DNA of 64,000 nt from NCBI GenBank assembly GCA_947069175.1, contig CAMTDV010000030.1, positions 97,364,411-97,428,410 of the forward strand, given 5' to 3'. The notes below the pieces were generated by a model. The model was given only the letters and a program-made list of their open reading frames with translations, was not told the DNA's origin and ran no database searches. This document shows, in pieces, positions 21,924-34,800 of the stretch. The translations under genes and the position numbers were made by a program. The DNA comes from Scalesia atractyloides. Taxonomy: Eukaryota > Streptophyta > Magnoliopsida > Asterales > Asteraceae. The number at the start of each line of letters is the position of its first letter. The stretch's first letter is position 1.

Positions 21924-22780
21924 CGTTCATTAAACCGATTTTAATTATTCTTATATTATACAACACTTCATCTTCTTCGTTCAAAACACAGACATCGACC
22001 AATTGACTGTTATTTGTTAAATTAGCTCAATGAATGTTATGAGCCATCGTAAAGAAAATGAACGGAAAGAGATTGGAGGGTTGATTGTACCAACTGTTCG
22101 TTTTTCTTCAGATGTCCGGCAAGGTCGTCGGCTCCGTCTTGGTGAGCTGCGGCTAATAGGATCCACCAACAATTTGGAGGGATTAGATGTGAAATGGAAC
22201 TACTGGGTAACGACTATCAGTAAATTAGAAGAATCATACCGATTAACAGCAGTTTCCTTGAAAGCTCAGAATTTCTCCGGCGAAAACAGATAATCCGGCA
22301 ACGTCGACTGGAAAGGATTCTGGGTGAGGGATTGATATTAGAATTTTGTCTAATAAAGGAATGAGCCAGAAAAATCGAAGTAATTACCGTGTAGGTGGAA
22401 TGAGTCTCGGTTTTTCCGGCGACTTGCAGATGTTTTCCGGCGAGTAAATTTTCGTCGAGAAAAGGTGCGATTTGAGAGCGAAAAGGTTTCTGGTGAATTG
22501 TGGGTGAATTTATAGGGTAGTATCGAGATGTATGGGGTCTGAATTCGGTCTCAATTCGAAGTCAGCCATTCTCCGGCGGTTACGACTGATGTCGCGGGTT
22601 CAGACGTCGGTTATAACCGTCGTTAGAGTTAATTCTTCGGTTATTTTGGACGGAAACGTAAATTATCGGCGAAGTCGTCGGGATTTCCGACGACTGCTAT
22701 TTGGGCGCAATTTGACTGAATTTGACTTCCGCGCTTTATTATTTGAATTAATTGATTCATTATATTATCAGAAAATCAAA

Positions 22781-22860
22781 GTGGCGGAGCGGTTGATGGC
22801 GTGAAAGTTAAGTCTTTGGGGAATATCCGGCTGACCCGGGTTCGACTCCCGGCAGCCGGT
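22781..22860 (+). ncRNA. tRNA-like module, antisense to Ty3 5' LTR
   Basis: Copy of 7085-7164, ending in the same T-run. Confidence 0.65.
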
Positions 22861-23294
22861 TTTCCTTTTTAATTAATTTATTTTTATATTTTTACCATTA
22901 TAATTTATATCTTCTAATTCGTTGATAAATTTTGAATCGTTTAAAATTAAAATAAGCCATAAATGACAACAAAAATTTAAAACTGATTGTTTGGTTATTA
23001 AACGAAGCGGGTTTCGAATACCCGTTTTTTCGACAAATGTTACATAGGATGGCCTAGAAGAACAAACAAGTTAATGCCTTGGAATGAACGTTTAGTTTTG
23101 TTTTCCTTTGTAATTGTACTCTAGTTTGTAATTTGAATGAAAATGTATTTGAACATGATGTGTTTGTATGTTTATTGTAACTTCTTCTTTAAAGAGAAAT
23201 AATAAATATGAAACTCTATAGTAAATGTCATGAGCTTTGATGAAAACCCAATCATGCCCCGACTACCATTTCCGCTGCGGGTCAGGGTGTGACA

Positions 23295-24411
23295 GTGGTA
23301 AGGAAATTCTTGAACTCTATTCCTGATAAATACTTACCTATAGTTTCCTCGATCGAGCATTTTGCACGGATTGAAAACATGACATATGAAGATGTGGTTG
23401 CAAGATTGAAGTCATATGAAAAAAGAAATAAGTTCAAGATTGTGAATGAAGGTTCAATCCAAAGTCAGCTCTTGCTCACCTAATCTGAAAGGAAAACTGA
23501 AAACAACCAAGGACATGGAAGATTCAATGGATGAGAAAGAGGAAATCCAAGATGGAATAATGAACGTGAGAATGATCAAAGCGAATAGGGTGAAAACAAA
23601 CGGTGGAGAAACCTAGATGAATGACATGATAGAAGGAAGACTATGAGGTGCTACAAATGTGGTAAGGTTAGTCATTAGTTGATTGAGTGCCTAACAACAA
23701 GCAAAGGGAAAGAACAAGTGAATCTGACAAATACAAAAGACAAAGGTGATTGTGATCCATCCTTGTTTATGGCGTCATGTTCGATTGAGAAAGTAAATTT
23801 GTATGAAGAACGAGTTATCTCAAGAAATGATTGAAAAGAAGAATGAGCATGGTCCATAGAAGTAACCATATGTCAGGATAGAAAGAATTCTTCACTACTT
23901 TGAATAAACAAGTTCCGGGTAAATAAAGTTTGGTGATAGAATCGTGACTAGGAGTTTAACTATGGTAAGTAGAAATGGCGAAAAAAAGACGTTTTGTGAT
24001 GTTTTCTTCGTACCTAAGTTAAACACTAATCTTATTAGCTTGTAACCGTTGGATGAATAATGATGCAAGATTGGAATAGCTAATAGGATGTACGACATCA
24101 AAATTCAGTTGTGTTCTAATCCTAACAACTTTGAAGATCAAAAGAAAGAAAGTCTTAATGTAAAATTGATAATGAAGGTTAGGGAAATCCAATTAGAATG
24201 ACCCAAAGAATTTATTTGAAATTTGTGAAAGTATTGGTCAAGAAAAAGTCTATGAGAAGAAACGAATCGAGAAAGAAAGTAGCAATGTGGCTTCAAAATT
24301 GAATATAGAAGGAGCGCATGCTAAGGTTGCAAAACGGGTTAAGCAAGTATGTCATAGACAGCTAAAGTGAAGGAATAAAGGCATGAAGATGAATATTTCA
24401 AGATTAAAGGG
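23295..24411 (+). pseudogene. Copia gag, C-terminal half, and decayed 3' region
   Basis: The reading frame resumes right after the second copy of GTGGT (23295-23299) with the Copia gag block VVRKFLNSIPDKYLPIV. A decayed zinc knuckle (CYKCGKVSH, then a stop) follows at about 23645. Downstream only short, stop-ridden stretches occur, with no recognisable protease, integrase or RT motif before the 3' LTR. The purine-rich run AGATTAAAGGG just before 24412 could be the polypurine tract. Confidence 0.75.
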
Positions 24412-24681
24412 TGAATAAGGACTAATTTTGAAATTAAACACAATCAGGGTCTATTTTGATTATTATATTTAAAGTTAGGTTTATTTTTAAATATCAAGAC
24501 ATATTTTAAGAATAGAATGTTTCTATGAGAACAAGTTATAATAGTCTTATACATAGGATTAGTTTGCGACTGATTTTAAATGTACTCACGTTTGATTTGA
24601 ATATAATGAATAAGTCGCGGTTTGTCACCCATATCTTAGCGTTTGTTCGTTTTTTGTTCAATTATTTGACCACCTGGGCCA
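24412..24681 (+). repeat. Copia 3' LTR (diverged)
   Basis: It begins TGAATAAGGACTAAT after a purine-rich tract and ends at about GACCACCTGGGCCA. It shares ordered blocks with 1396-1674 but has many substitutions and indels, as expected of an old insertion. Confidence 0.65.
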
Positions 24682-27600
24682 ATAGATTCCTTGCTCATCT
24701 GACGTAATCTTTATTGCACTTGAACTTCTAAGTAAACATGATTTAAATCCAATAGATTACATCTTAATTATTGGTTGTATTCGATTAGACAACTTAAATC
24801 CTAAATAAGGAATAACTATAATTTGATTATTCTATGGTTATATGAAAGAGTACCTTGTTTCCTGTGTTTGAACTAATACTGCCCTATTTTGATACTTAAT
24901 TGATGTTAATTGGCACGATGTAACTTAATTGTTACTTGTGCAATTAGACCTAATTAAATTAATTTCATACTAGCCTTATTTATGTTTATCAAGTTTGGTT
25001 TAATTTTGTTGCTTTTGACCTTGTTTGCTAACTTTATAGTTTATTAACCAATAAGCATTAGTTGGTGCTTACGTTAAAGAAGATACTTTCTCATGCCTAT
25101 AAGAAGAAGCCCTAGGTACAAGAAAATAGTGGAGTATAATGACCGAGTCTAACGTATAGACCTTTATGCCCCACACGTCACACATACAAGCCATCTCAGA
25201 AATCCGTCACACATATGGGTGTGTAGTTAGTGTTACACATATGTGCCCAATACATATGGCACACTTTCCATGTGACATCTTCATACTTTCGTATCGTTTA
25301 CACACTTAAGCCACACAAACCACCCCTCTTTAACCCAAGAGATCTTTTTACACTGCCTTGATGATGAAAATTTAGTGTGATGACATCTATATGTGTTTTC
25401 GATGACCGACTAGGTATACATGCTTATCATTTAGAGCAGGAACGACCTTTTCTATTGTACACACTGATGTTATTAATTTACAATGTACTTATATTACATT
25501 TGTATACGTATTATTAAGAAATTTGAGCTCATGTTTATTATCATTGCTTGTTTTGTAGAATTAATAGTCACATGAAAGCTAACATTGAGTTTTGATGGGT
25601 CTTTTCCGACTTTGAAGTTGTGTAAGGTTGATCATGTTGCAAGATAAGAGTAAGCATACATAAGACTTACGGATTCGAAACAAATATTAGAGTAGTCTTG
25701 TCTATATATTGATTATTTAACACTCCAAAAAAAACCAACTTGTATTTATTAGTGTACCCGCAAAGTTTTCAAATTTGTAAAATGCAAACAAACACAAGAA
25801 TTCTTTCAAACCATGACTTAAAACACAATCGACTCAAGACACATGCTCCTTGCGGGTGCGGGTGCAGATATTATTACATTTTATTTATTAGAATATAGAA
25901 AAAAACAAATTTCAAGATTGAGAATAAAATAATATTAACGAGACAAAGGGAACTTTGTGATAATCACATGTGAATTAACATAAGTTCATGTGTATTTTTC
26001 AAGCATTCTTGCATGTTCACAACCCACATAAACACACACAAATGTATGATACGTAATAGGGTTTTAAGTGAAAGGGTAGGTCACCTTCTAGAAGTAGCAC
26101 AATGTCATTTCTTTAGGAGGTGTTAAAGGCTACTATTTCTCATACGTTAACATTTTATAGTTGTACTATATATGCCACATCTTGCTTTCTATTTACTTAT
26201 TGCACTCTTTTATAAACTTGTCAATTCTGTAATATCCTCTCTTTTCACACTAGAAGATTAAAATACCCCTTTGATTTGATTTGTTGTTTAGAAGGGGGGA
26301 TACGATTGATTTAGAGGGTGGGGTAGGTTCAACCAACCACAACATAATTCTATAATGAGTTCATGACTTTGTTTATGGTTGTTTTTTCATTGAGACTTCT
26401 GAGAATGTTACATATTTTGGAATAACTATAACTCAATCACATTTAGTTATGAAGCGTAAAGCAATATGGCCTTATTTGACATCATACATTCCTTATGTCT
26501 AAGTATATTCTTAGCCGACATAAGGATACAACACTTATCTAAGGTGTCACCATAAAATCCTTGACCCCATATTTCGTTTGGCTTCGTTCACAGTAATAGC
26601 CTCCAAAATACCTATGCAAACCTTTTTTTTGTAAACTTAATTCAAAATAAACCTTCTTTTTCAAATCAACTATAGTCCTAATCTTATACTATCGATCATG
26701 TGTGGTTTCTATTTCTCTTTTCTTCGCATCTACTTAGTCATCACTTAGTTTCATTTTTTGGAATATTTTTCATGTGCATTTTGGGTTTGATATATGCCAT
26801 GGGTGGAGAAAATATTTAGATTTCGGATTTGGTTTCCTGTTTAGATCAACAACGAGATTGAGATTTTAGTCTTGAATTTATGGTTGGGTAAATTTATCAA
26901 TGAATTGTTTGATATTAATAATCTATTTAGTATACTTTAACTTTGTGAATAAGTAATTTAATGTTCATCAATCAATGAGTTTTTACGGGATACATAGGGT
27001 ATTTGTTTTTAAATTCATGTGTTTGGGTAATCACTTGTATACCAAGTTGTTGTAGCTTTTATCTTATCGGTGCATTTTATTTATACATGAAATAGGATTT
27101 TAGTAATTTGAACTAGGACCCATTGACGGATAATAATCAATAACTTTCATTTATGTCACTTCAAAAGAAATAACAACATTCTTATAGAGGTAATAATCAA
27201 TCAATTGTTCATTAAGGGCTTATGAAGTTACTTTTTTTTAAGGTAGGATTGCCTTCGGTAACAAAACTGAAAGTTAGAAGTGTTGATCGGGTCATAAATA
27301 GGAATAAATATTGGATCTCAGTTTTTACAATTTGACCTAAGAATGTTGTGAAACATGGCACTTTGATTCGTTATAGCCCTTAGATGTCAAAATGAAAACC
27401 AAAATAGAGCAAAGTGCAAAGAACCGACATCGGGGGTGTTGGTTAACCTCACCACAACGTTAGTTAATGATGAGCAACATGGAATCAATATTTGGGAGTA
27501 AGTATTGGTGTTGGTCAATGCCATATTGGTATCAGCCTTGATTACATGAAAAAAATGGGGGGTTATAAAGAGGTTTTCTGTTTTTTTCACTCATTCACAT

Positions 27601-29447
27601 TTAGGGATCATTATTGGACAACTTGGGAGGAAAATATAATGGAGAAACAAGGGAGAATTGCTCATCATCATTTAGTAATCAATTATGGATGGATTTAGCG
27701 CAAGCATTCGTATCAATCAACCAAGCATAAGCATGAGTGGCTAAATCACGTGTGGTCACAACTCTGTTGAAGGTTATTGATGTGTCTGAAAGACAACATG
27801 TTTTCTGATGTAAAATTCCATATCTAGTATTGTTTTGTGCATAAATCCTGCTAGAATAGCTTTTGTTTTCACTTTCTTTGAAACTAAAATTTCATGGGTT
27901 AGATGTTGATATAAGGTTTTACTATCACGAGCCAATGTGTCCATGAATTGATACTCGGTATCTTGCCACTACTATTCTATAATAAGATAGGCGAGCTTGC
28001 TTGTTAACGTGTGTAGTTTAGTTTGTTTGGTGATCTACTATAAAACTAGTACGTGCATGCTTAGGGTAATACTTTGTGTTACTATCCACATACGTAATTC
28101 CTTATTCATCACTTGTAAGACATTTGTTTGTTAATGTGTTTTAACCCTAGACAATTGTTTTCATGCTCAAGTAAATGTTTGCAATTGTGTTTGTGTTGCT
28201 ACTTTTATATTAATCTAAAAGATGCATCATACTTAATTCATCAAGATGGTCATGCTTCAAGGGGGAAACTCTATAGGATTGTATTATGCCCATACGAGAT
28301 TGAAATGTTCAAAATTTTATTAGTTTATTGTCGAATTAATAAGATCTCATTCTATTCTATCATGTAGAAACTCAATTGTGTGGTGTTTTGACCTTTGATA
28401 CAAATTAACAGTAATCTATTTGATTTATGCGAAAGGTCCACAAATTACGTCTATGTACTTTGTTAAACATAATAGTAAAATTGCAAGTTAAGTGATAAAT
28501 TAAACCGCGAAATTGAAAGTGACTATATTTCCTCTTATACGTGAGAACTTGTTATTGAAGATTGTTCATTCAAGTTTTAGAATTGATTACCAACAACTCG
28601 AACAATGATTTTTACATATCAGTGTCAATATGGATTTGTTACCATCAACTAACTTTTTTGGACTCAACACCCTTTTTACCTTTGCTAATTTTAGATGAAT
28701 AGGTACATTTTCTCTCTATTTTTATTAGGTTTCGACACTAATCAAAGGCGTCGCTTATATTGCTACTATGAATTATTATCAATCAGTAAATCAAAATTTA
28801 GATTATTAAAATCCAATTTACCATTTATATATCAACTTCTTAATGATTTTGTATCAATCTTATAGATCATTGTTGTGTATCCAAGGCTTTTGAGTTGGTA
28901 TGAATAATTAATTGTGCATGAATGGGGTTCAATTATCGTTTTCACATATATATTAAACTGTGTAAGCTAACCACTAAATGCATGTTTGATAAAGTATTAC
29001 ACGTCATATGCACTTAATCCCATATCAATTAAAAAAAGTTATATCTACATCCTAAAATATAGCCACAACTAAAATTTCACATTTACTTTTAAACGACGAC
29101 TTTCTTGTATTATGTTATCGTACTCTCCAAACAAAAGAGGTTCGTTGCCCCACTTTGATCTGACTATATTATCCTAACTAAACCCACGTTGGCTTCAGAG
29201 TTTGATTTCAACGTTCTCCTAGAAAACCATAAGTAAATTATGATCAAACACTTCAAAACACATCCAATAACATTTCACATATATTGAAAATCATCTGACA
29301 CTTGAGTACATTCAAATCTGGCGGTGGATTACTATGTTTCACAAATTTAGCAAAATAAGATTAAATGAAACTCTTAAAAAAGAAAAAAATAGTTACAAAC
29401 CCAAAGCCATAAGCCGAGCCAAACCCACTAAGCCGGCTTAAAAACAC
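24682..29447. other. Intergenic, no gene recognised
   Basis: AT-rich sequence between the transposon nest and the HIPP promoter. Open frames are all short (under 80 codons) and lack recognisable motifs. No clear LTR, inverted-repeat element or RNA gene was seen. Confidence 0.6.
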
Positions 29448-29455
29448 TATAAATA
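29448..29455 (+). promoter_or_regulatory. Likely TATA box of the HIPP gene
   Basis: TATAAATA, 433 bases before the start codon. Transcription would begin about 30 bases downstream, giving an approximately 400-nt AC- and CT-rich leader. Confidence 0.6.
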
Positions 29456-29887
29456 AACCCAATGAAAAGAAAACACAAATAAATAAACCCAAAATATAGA
29501 GGAAAGGAAACCCACCCCTCTGTGTTTCATCTTCATTTCATCTCTCTGAAACTAAAATTGCAGACATTTTTAATGTCTACCCACCGCCTCTGAAACTTGT
29601 TGTCAAAGTTCTGTTTGTTGTTGTGCTTTAAAAACACTTTAAAACACACTCTCAAAACACCTTCAAAACACTTTGAAAACACACACTTTTGGTTCTTGCT
29701 TTGGTTCTTGCTTTCTCATTTCGTTCCAATTTAACAAACCCTTCAAATCCCATTTCAGTTTCATCATTTTCATACCAAAGTTATGAGCTTTTTTACATTT
29801 TAGCTTCAGATCTACAAAAAAGATTTGTAATTTCCTTTCATTTCACTTCATTTCCTCTGTTTTGTTCTGTTTTTTCTTCTTGAAAAC

Positions 29888-31881
29888 ATGAGTAAAGAAG
29901 AGTTTGTGAAGATTCAGGTGAGTATATCATAACTGTTTTAATTTGTTTTAGTTTCTTAACTGTGTGAAAAAAAAAATGTGTGCTTTGATCTGTACATTGC
30001 TTGTTTTAAATTTAATGCTTTGCGTGTTGTGAACTAAAAAATCTTTAATTTTGTGCTCACATTTTTTTTTCTTTTTTCTCTCTCCTTTTTATACCAGTCT
30101 GCTCAATTAACGGGTATTAAAGTGTGTATGAACAAAATTAAAATACCCTTTTGTTGTTTTTAATTTAATTTTCTCGAATTAATTAGTGTTTAATTTAATT
30201 CTTGAAATTCATGCAGACTTGTTCTCTGAAAGTGAACATCCACTGTGATGGATGTAAGAGAAAAGTGAAGAAGATTCTTCAAAAGATTGATGGTATTGTG
30301 TTAAATTTGCAAATTTTTTGATGAATTTGTTTGGTTTTTGTTAATTTGGTTGTGGGAATTTGATTATTTGGTGTTTTGGTTTGTGAAATTTTGAATCTTG
30401 AAAACAGGGGTGTACACTATCAATATAGATCCAGAACAGAGTAAGGTGACAGTTTCAGGGGTTGTTGATCCAGAAACCCTTTGTAAGAAGCTTGCAAAAA
30501 GTGGTAAACTTGCTACAGTTTGGGGGGCTTCTAAGCCTAATCCACAGTTCAACAATCAGTTTAAAAACATGCAGATTGATGGGGGTAAAGGAGGTGGGAA
30601 TAATAAGAATCAGGGGCAGAAAGGGGGTGGAAATGTGGTGGTGGTGGTAATAATAATAATCAGAAAGGCGGTGGTGGTGGCGGTGGGCCCACACCGCAGC
30701 AACTTCAGCAGTTTCAGCAGCTTCAACAGATGAAAGGGTTTCAAGATCTGAAAAATCATCCACAATTTAAGGATATGAAATTGCCTCATTTTGGTAACTC
30801 CGGCGGTGGCGGCGGCGGTGGTGGTGGTGGGGGAGGGGGTGGGAAGGGGGCACAAAAGGGGGTGAAGGTGGTTGAGGAGGAGGATGATAGTGAAGATGAT
30901 TATGATGATGAGGATGATGATGATGAGTTTGATGATGATTATGATGATGATGAGATTGATGATGGTCCGGTGAAGAAGCCGGTGATGATGGGTGGTGGTG
31001 GTGGTCAGATGGGTAATATGTTGCCGCAGCTAATGAAGAGCGGTCAGATTCCGCCGCAGTTTATGAAGGGCGGGCAGATTCCGCCACAGTTTATGAAAGG
31101 CGGGCAGATGCCGCCTCAGCAGATGAAGGGCGGTATGCCGCCGATGGGGAATGATAATGGCAGGAAGAAAGGCGGTGGGGGTGGCGGCGGTGGCGGTGTC
31201 GGTAATATTCCTGTACAGGTAAATGGCGGTGGTAAGAAAGGCGGCGGTGGTGGGAATCAAAATCAGGGTGGCGGTCAAAACAAGAATGGCGGTGGCCCTT
31301 CGGGTGGCGGTCAAAACAAAAACGGCGGCGGTGGTGGTGGTGGCGGCGGCAGTGCTGGCATGATGAATGGGAATGGTGGAAATAAAGGTGGGATGAATGA
31401 TGGGATCCATGGCATGCCAAACATGATGGGAATGAATGGTGGTGGTGGTGGGGGTAACGCGGGGCCCATGGGAAACATGCCTATGGGTGGTCAATTGGGT
31501 CCATCTAGGATGGGTCAAATGAATGGATCCATGGGTCATATGGGTAACATGCAAGCTGTTCAAGGGCTTCCCACCGGGGCGGCGATGAGTGGCGGCGGTG
31601 GTGGGGGAGGATATTACCCGGGTGGTGGAGGGGCGGACACCATGGGAGGTAACCATTACCATCAACAACAATTAGCGGCGATGATGAACCAACAACAAGC
31701 GGTTGGCGGAGAAAGATTTCACCCAATGATGTATGCTAGGCCACCACCCGCGGTTAACTATATGCAACCACCACCGCCGTATCAACCTTATCCCCAATAC
31801 CCCTACCCGCACCCACCACAAGGTGAACCTATTGCACAATACTTCAATGATGATAACACCTCAAGTTGCAACATAATGTGA
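29888..31881 (+). CDS. HIPP: Heavy-metal-associated isoprenylated plant protein (HIPP), frame interrupted
   Basis: Predicted metal-binding, membrane-anchored protein of the plant-specific HIPP family. Exons: 29888-29917 ([10 protein letters not shown]), 30217-30292 and 30408-31881, with GT-AG introns. Residues about 10-75 form the HMA fold with the metal motif HCDGCK. The rest is glycine- and asparagine-rich with an acidic stretch ([14 protein letters not shown]), [15 protein letters not shown] repeats and a proline-rich end. The last four residues, CNIM, are a CaaX prenylation signal, with Met favouring farnesylation. It resembles Arabidopsis HIPP32/33. The frame shifts by one base near 30635 in a GGT/AAT repeat: valine/isoleucine runs appear where the downstream frame gives glycine/asparagine and then the conserved [20 protein letters not shown]. 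This is either a sequence error or a real disabling indel. Identity is sure; intactness is not. Confidence 0.92.
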
Positions 31882-34800
31882 GAAACCCCTACCGGAAAGA
31901 GGTTCCCCTTGGCGGTTCGTGGTGGTTAGTAGTGGTGTTTGGCGGACTTGAACCCGCTACCGCAAGACCGAAAGATGGGGCTTTCTTTAGCTTTAGTTGT
32001 TTCTCTTTTTTCAATTTTCGTTTCACTTGATCCTAAAGTTGGATTTAGTTCTTTTTCTTTTTATTAAATTATGATAATAGCGGAGTAATATATAAGATGA
32101 TAATATATTATCAAAAAACTTAGGGGAAGAATGAGATGTTGGCTAGTTAGTGGGTGGTGTGATGATGACATTGTGATGATGGTTTATGATCTTTTGATGT
32201 TTATATTTGTTCATATGTTGAAAGAATAGAAATAATATTTATAAACTCATGATGACCCCAAAACATGTGTAACATGTAGTACGTATCGACTTTCAATTCA
32301 TTTGACTCGTTTCAATTTTTTTAGTTTTTTTGTCATTTCAACTTAATTAATCCAAATTTGTTTTTTCGAGTTATTAATGTCCGACGCCTCTTTTACATCA
32401 CCAACTATACAAACGTCTTACCGTCTCTTTTACACCACCAACTAAAAAACGTAACAAAAGAAGCGGTCTTTCTTCACCCGTGGCCAAAGATATTCCTCAC
32501 GTTTTCTCCTCGTTGGATATGCGTCTTTTTCTTCACCCGGGGCCAAAGATATTCCTCACGCTTTCTCCGCGTTAGAGCTTTCTCGTCGTTAGGTATGCAT
32601 TGCATCTTGCTTACAACCATCTATCTTCCATCTAGATGCTTGTGAGTTTACAAATTGCATGTGCTTATATTAATCTTGTTGTTTATAAAGTATGGTTGTA
32701 GCAAAACGACGCCCTATCAGGTTATTGGTAGTTTTGGATGAAGAGTTACTGGGAATTAGTTGGTGTGTTTCCACAGTTACCAATATTTGTCTTGATGTCT
32801 ACAAGCAATTTTATATTTCATTTTTTAAGTAAAAAATATATTCTTGCTTTCCTAAAATAATCACCATTTTTCATAAAGTAATACTGTTAAAAAATTTTAA
32901 ATTTTATTTTATATGCTCAGAAATCCACCGCAGTGCTTTAGGTGTACTTGATAACTTTCTCTTGTAGAGGTCGCTGGTTGGAGTCTCGTTTGTTACAAAA
33001 TATCATGCGTGAGCCCGGGTTTTTACCACAGTGCTGTCTGCGATCTAGAAGATGTACAAAAATATTTTTGCATTGTTAGTTGTAAAATTATTTTGAGTTA
33101 AGTGTCATTTACGTCAATGTGGTTTGTTCACTTCTGCCATTTCAGTCCAATTTTCAATGATGCGCCATTTTCCTCCCAGACGTTCTTGAAACGTGCCATT
33201 TCGATCAAAAAAGTTAACCCCAGTTAACTCAATAATTTTTTTTTTTTTGGAAAACAAACCACATTTAGAAATGGATTTGCAACTTTTTGATATTTAATAG
33301 TTTTCTGGAGCAGAGAAAAAAACCTCCCTGTATTTTGGGAAAAAAACTGTATATGGAAAATTGGGATAACTTTTTGTAACTAAACACACAGTAAAGCTTG
33401 CTTAGTTGCCAAGAATTTCTTCCCTTTTCTTTTCAAAAAGTTCATTAAAACTCATAAAAAAACATGTCTAAATAGGTGTTTTACAAAACAAAATTACTTG
33501 GAAAAAAAGTCAAAAACCAACAACACTCTTAAGTATAATTGTTTAGTGATAATTGATAAATAAAATTACTTTAGGTGAAAGCTCTCTTAGTTTTCTAGAA
33601 ACTCAGAAAAAAAAAAACAGAACCCTATATTGTTAAATACATCTTAATTTTTTCTTAAAATAAGTAAAAGTAAATATATATATATATATATATATATATC
33701 ATACCAAATATTATCAAACTAACTAGCACAAGGCCTAACATAGTTGTCTTTCGGAAGATGATAACAAGGTTCCATCAAAGAAACGTAAGATCTAAACGTA
33801 TCTTATTAAAGAAAAAAAAAAAAAAAAAGCCGAATTCTAACAAACATGTAGCTTGAATAGCGTTTCTCCTTCTAACATTTTTGTCCTCCATAATCTAAAC
33901 CGACGGTAGTTTTATGACACCCATGTGATAATATGTATGATATTTTGTAACACAAGGAACATGTTATTAGTTTTGTAGGACCTTACATCCTTATTCATAT
34001 GGATATAATACCTAGTATCATCAAGTTATGCACATTATATTATATGCTTTGAATGAACACTTGATGAAGAGGCCATTCATTCTAACAATTGTAAATGTAT
34101 AGAATCTTATTATATATGTAAAAGATGATCTTTTTAAAGATAGATAAAGATGGTTAGGACTACTATTTTTTTAATGTAGGTGAATCTCAGTGGTGCAATG
34201 TGGTTGAAATGATGGAGGCCAATGTGTGGGGTCTTACAAAATTGGGATGAGAACAAATAAGGCCAATAAGAGTGGTGAAATGGGACCACATATATTTAAT
34301 ATTGTATTAATGTGTACCTACATGTATGTATATGATGAATATATATATGTACTATGTGAGTTTAGTAATTTGCAAGAGGGTGTGATTATTGGTTTAGGTG
34401 CACTTGCAAAATTAAATAGGGCATGGTACTATTTTGTGGCAACTCCCAAGTACCATTGTTTTGGTGAAAATATGATGGTTGTATTAATTCACTATATCAC
34501 AAAACAAATTATATATATTCTTGAAACTACATAATATACCTGGTTTAAAATTCGTCAAAATCAACTTTTAACTTGATTTTTCTTTGTTACGGAGATCAAC
34601 CTTTTACACTAGCTTCGTTAATTCTTTTGGTTAACACCCCACATGTGAGGATATTAATGTATTTTCCCTTGTCTTTTTTTTTTTAAAACTAATAAACCAT
34701 CATAAAACCAATGACGAAACTTTGTATTTTTTAAAAGAAAAATTACTTTTTTACTTCTTGAGAGAGAGAGAGAGAGAGCCGGTGGCCAGCGACCATTCAC

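Larger units (their letters stand above)
4723..23044 (-). mobile_element. Ty3/Gypsy LTR retrotransposon, full length, with a nested insertion
   Basis: It is bounded by two closely similar long LTRs (4723-7348 and 20422-23044) and a 5-bp target-site duplication TAGGA at 4718-4722 and 23045-23049. On the minus strand the order is 5' LTR, Met-tRNA primer-binding site (20407-20418), leader, gag, protease, RT, RNase H, integrase, polypurine tract, 3' LTR. This Ty3 order, together with DTGA protease and FIDD RT motifs, fixes the superfamily. The integrase C-terminus looks Tekay/Del-chromovirus-like, but I cannot confirm a chromodomain. At least three frameshifts in gag/pol and the 7.6-kb insertion at 8492-16063 make it defective, although the similar LTRs suggest a fairly recent insertion. 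Confidence 0.93.
20422..23044 (-). repeat. 5' LTR of the Ty3 element
   Basis: 2623 bp, same ends as the other copy (TGTCACACC...ATGTTACA on +). On the coding strand it is followed by GAT and then the primer-binding site. It carries the same four tRNA-like modules and hairpins as the 3' copy, with one stem-disrupting T to G change in the module at 21849-21923. Confidence 0.93.
2506..23294 (+). mobile_element. Solo LTR of a Ty3/Gypsy family, itself interrupted
   Basis: The insertion begins TGTAACATTTG and ends GGGTGTGACA, with 5-bp duplications GTGGT at 2501-2505 and 23295-23299. Its own sequence is 2506-4722 plus 23050-23294 (about 2.46 kb); the rest is a later insertion. No coding region, primer-binding site or second LTR belongs to it, so it is a solo LTR left by LTR-LTR recombination. 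It is homologous to the LTRs at 4723-7348 and 20422-23044 but reads in the opposite direction (sense +). It carries three sense tRNA-like modules, one antisense module and two short hairpins. Confidence 0.88.
1396..24681 (+). mobile_element. Old Copia-type LTR retrotransposon, split by nested insertions
   Basis: Two diverged LTR-like stretches (1396-1674 and 24412-24681) share an ordered series of matches and both end in a TTTGTTCGTTT...TTGACCAC block. A methionine-tRNA primer-binding site (TGGTATCAGAGC) follows the left LTR. A decayed Copia gag follows, then continues in the same reading sense at 23295 after a 20.8-kb insertion. Removing the insertion leaves only about 2.5 kb, and no pol domain is recognised. 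No flanking target-site duplication is visible and the LTRs are strongly diverged, so this is the oldest layer of the nest. Exact LTR starts are uncertain by tens of bases. Confidence 0.8.

Noticed and set aside
31030..31671. Minus-strand histidine/threonine-rich open frame
   Set aside because: It is the complement of the glycine-rich HIPP exon; repeats of GGT/GGC force long open frames on both strands.
32930..33000. SINE with Pol III promoter
   Set aside because: A GAGGTCGCTGGTTGGAGTC segment faintly resembles a B-box, but there is no A-box at the right spacing and no poly-A/T tail.
33120..33250. Further copy of the 59584-60008 MITE
   Set aside because: Some shared wording (GCCATTTTC, GTTAACTC) but no inverted arms or duplication, so only weak similarity.
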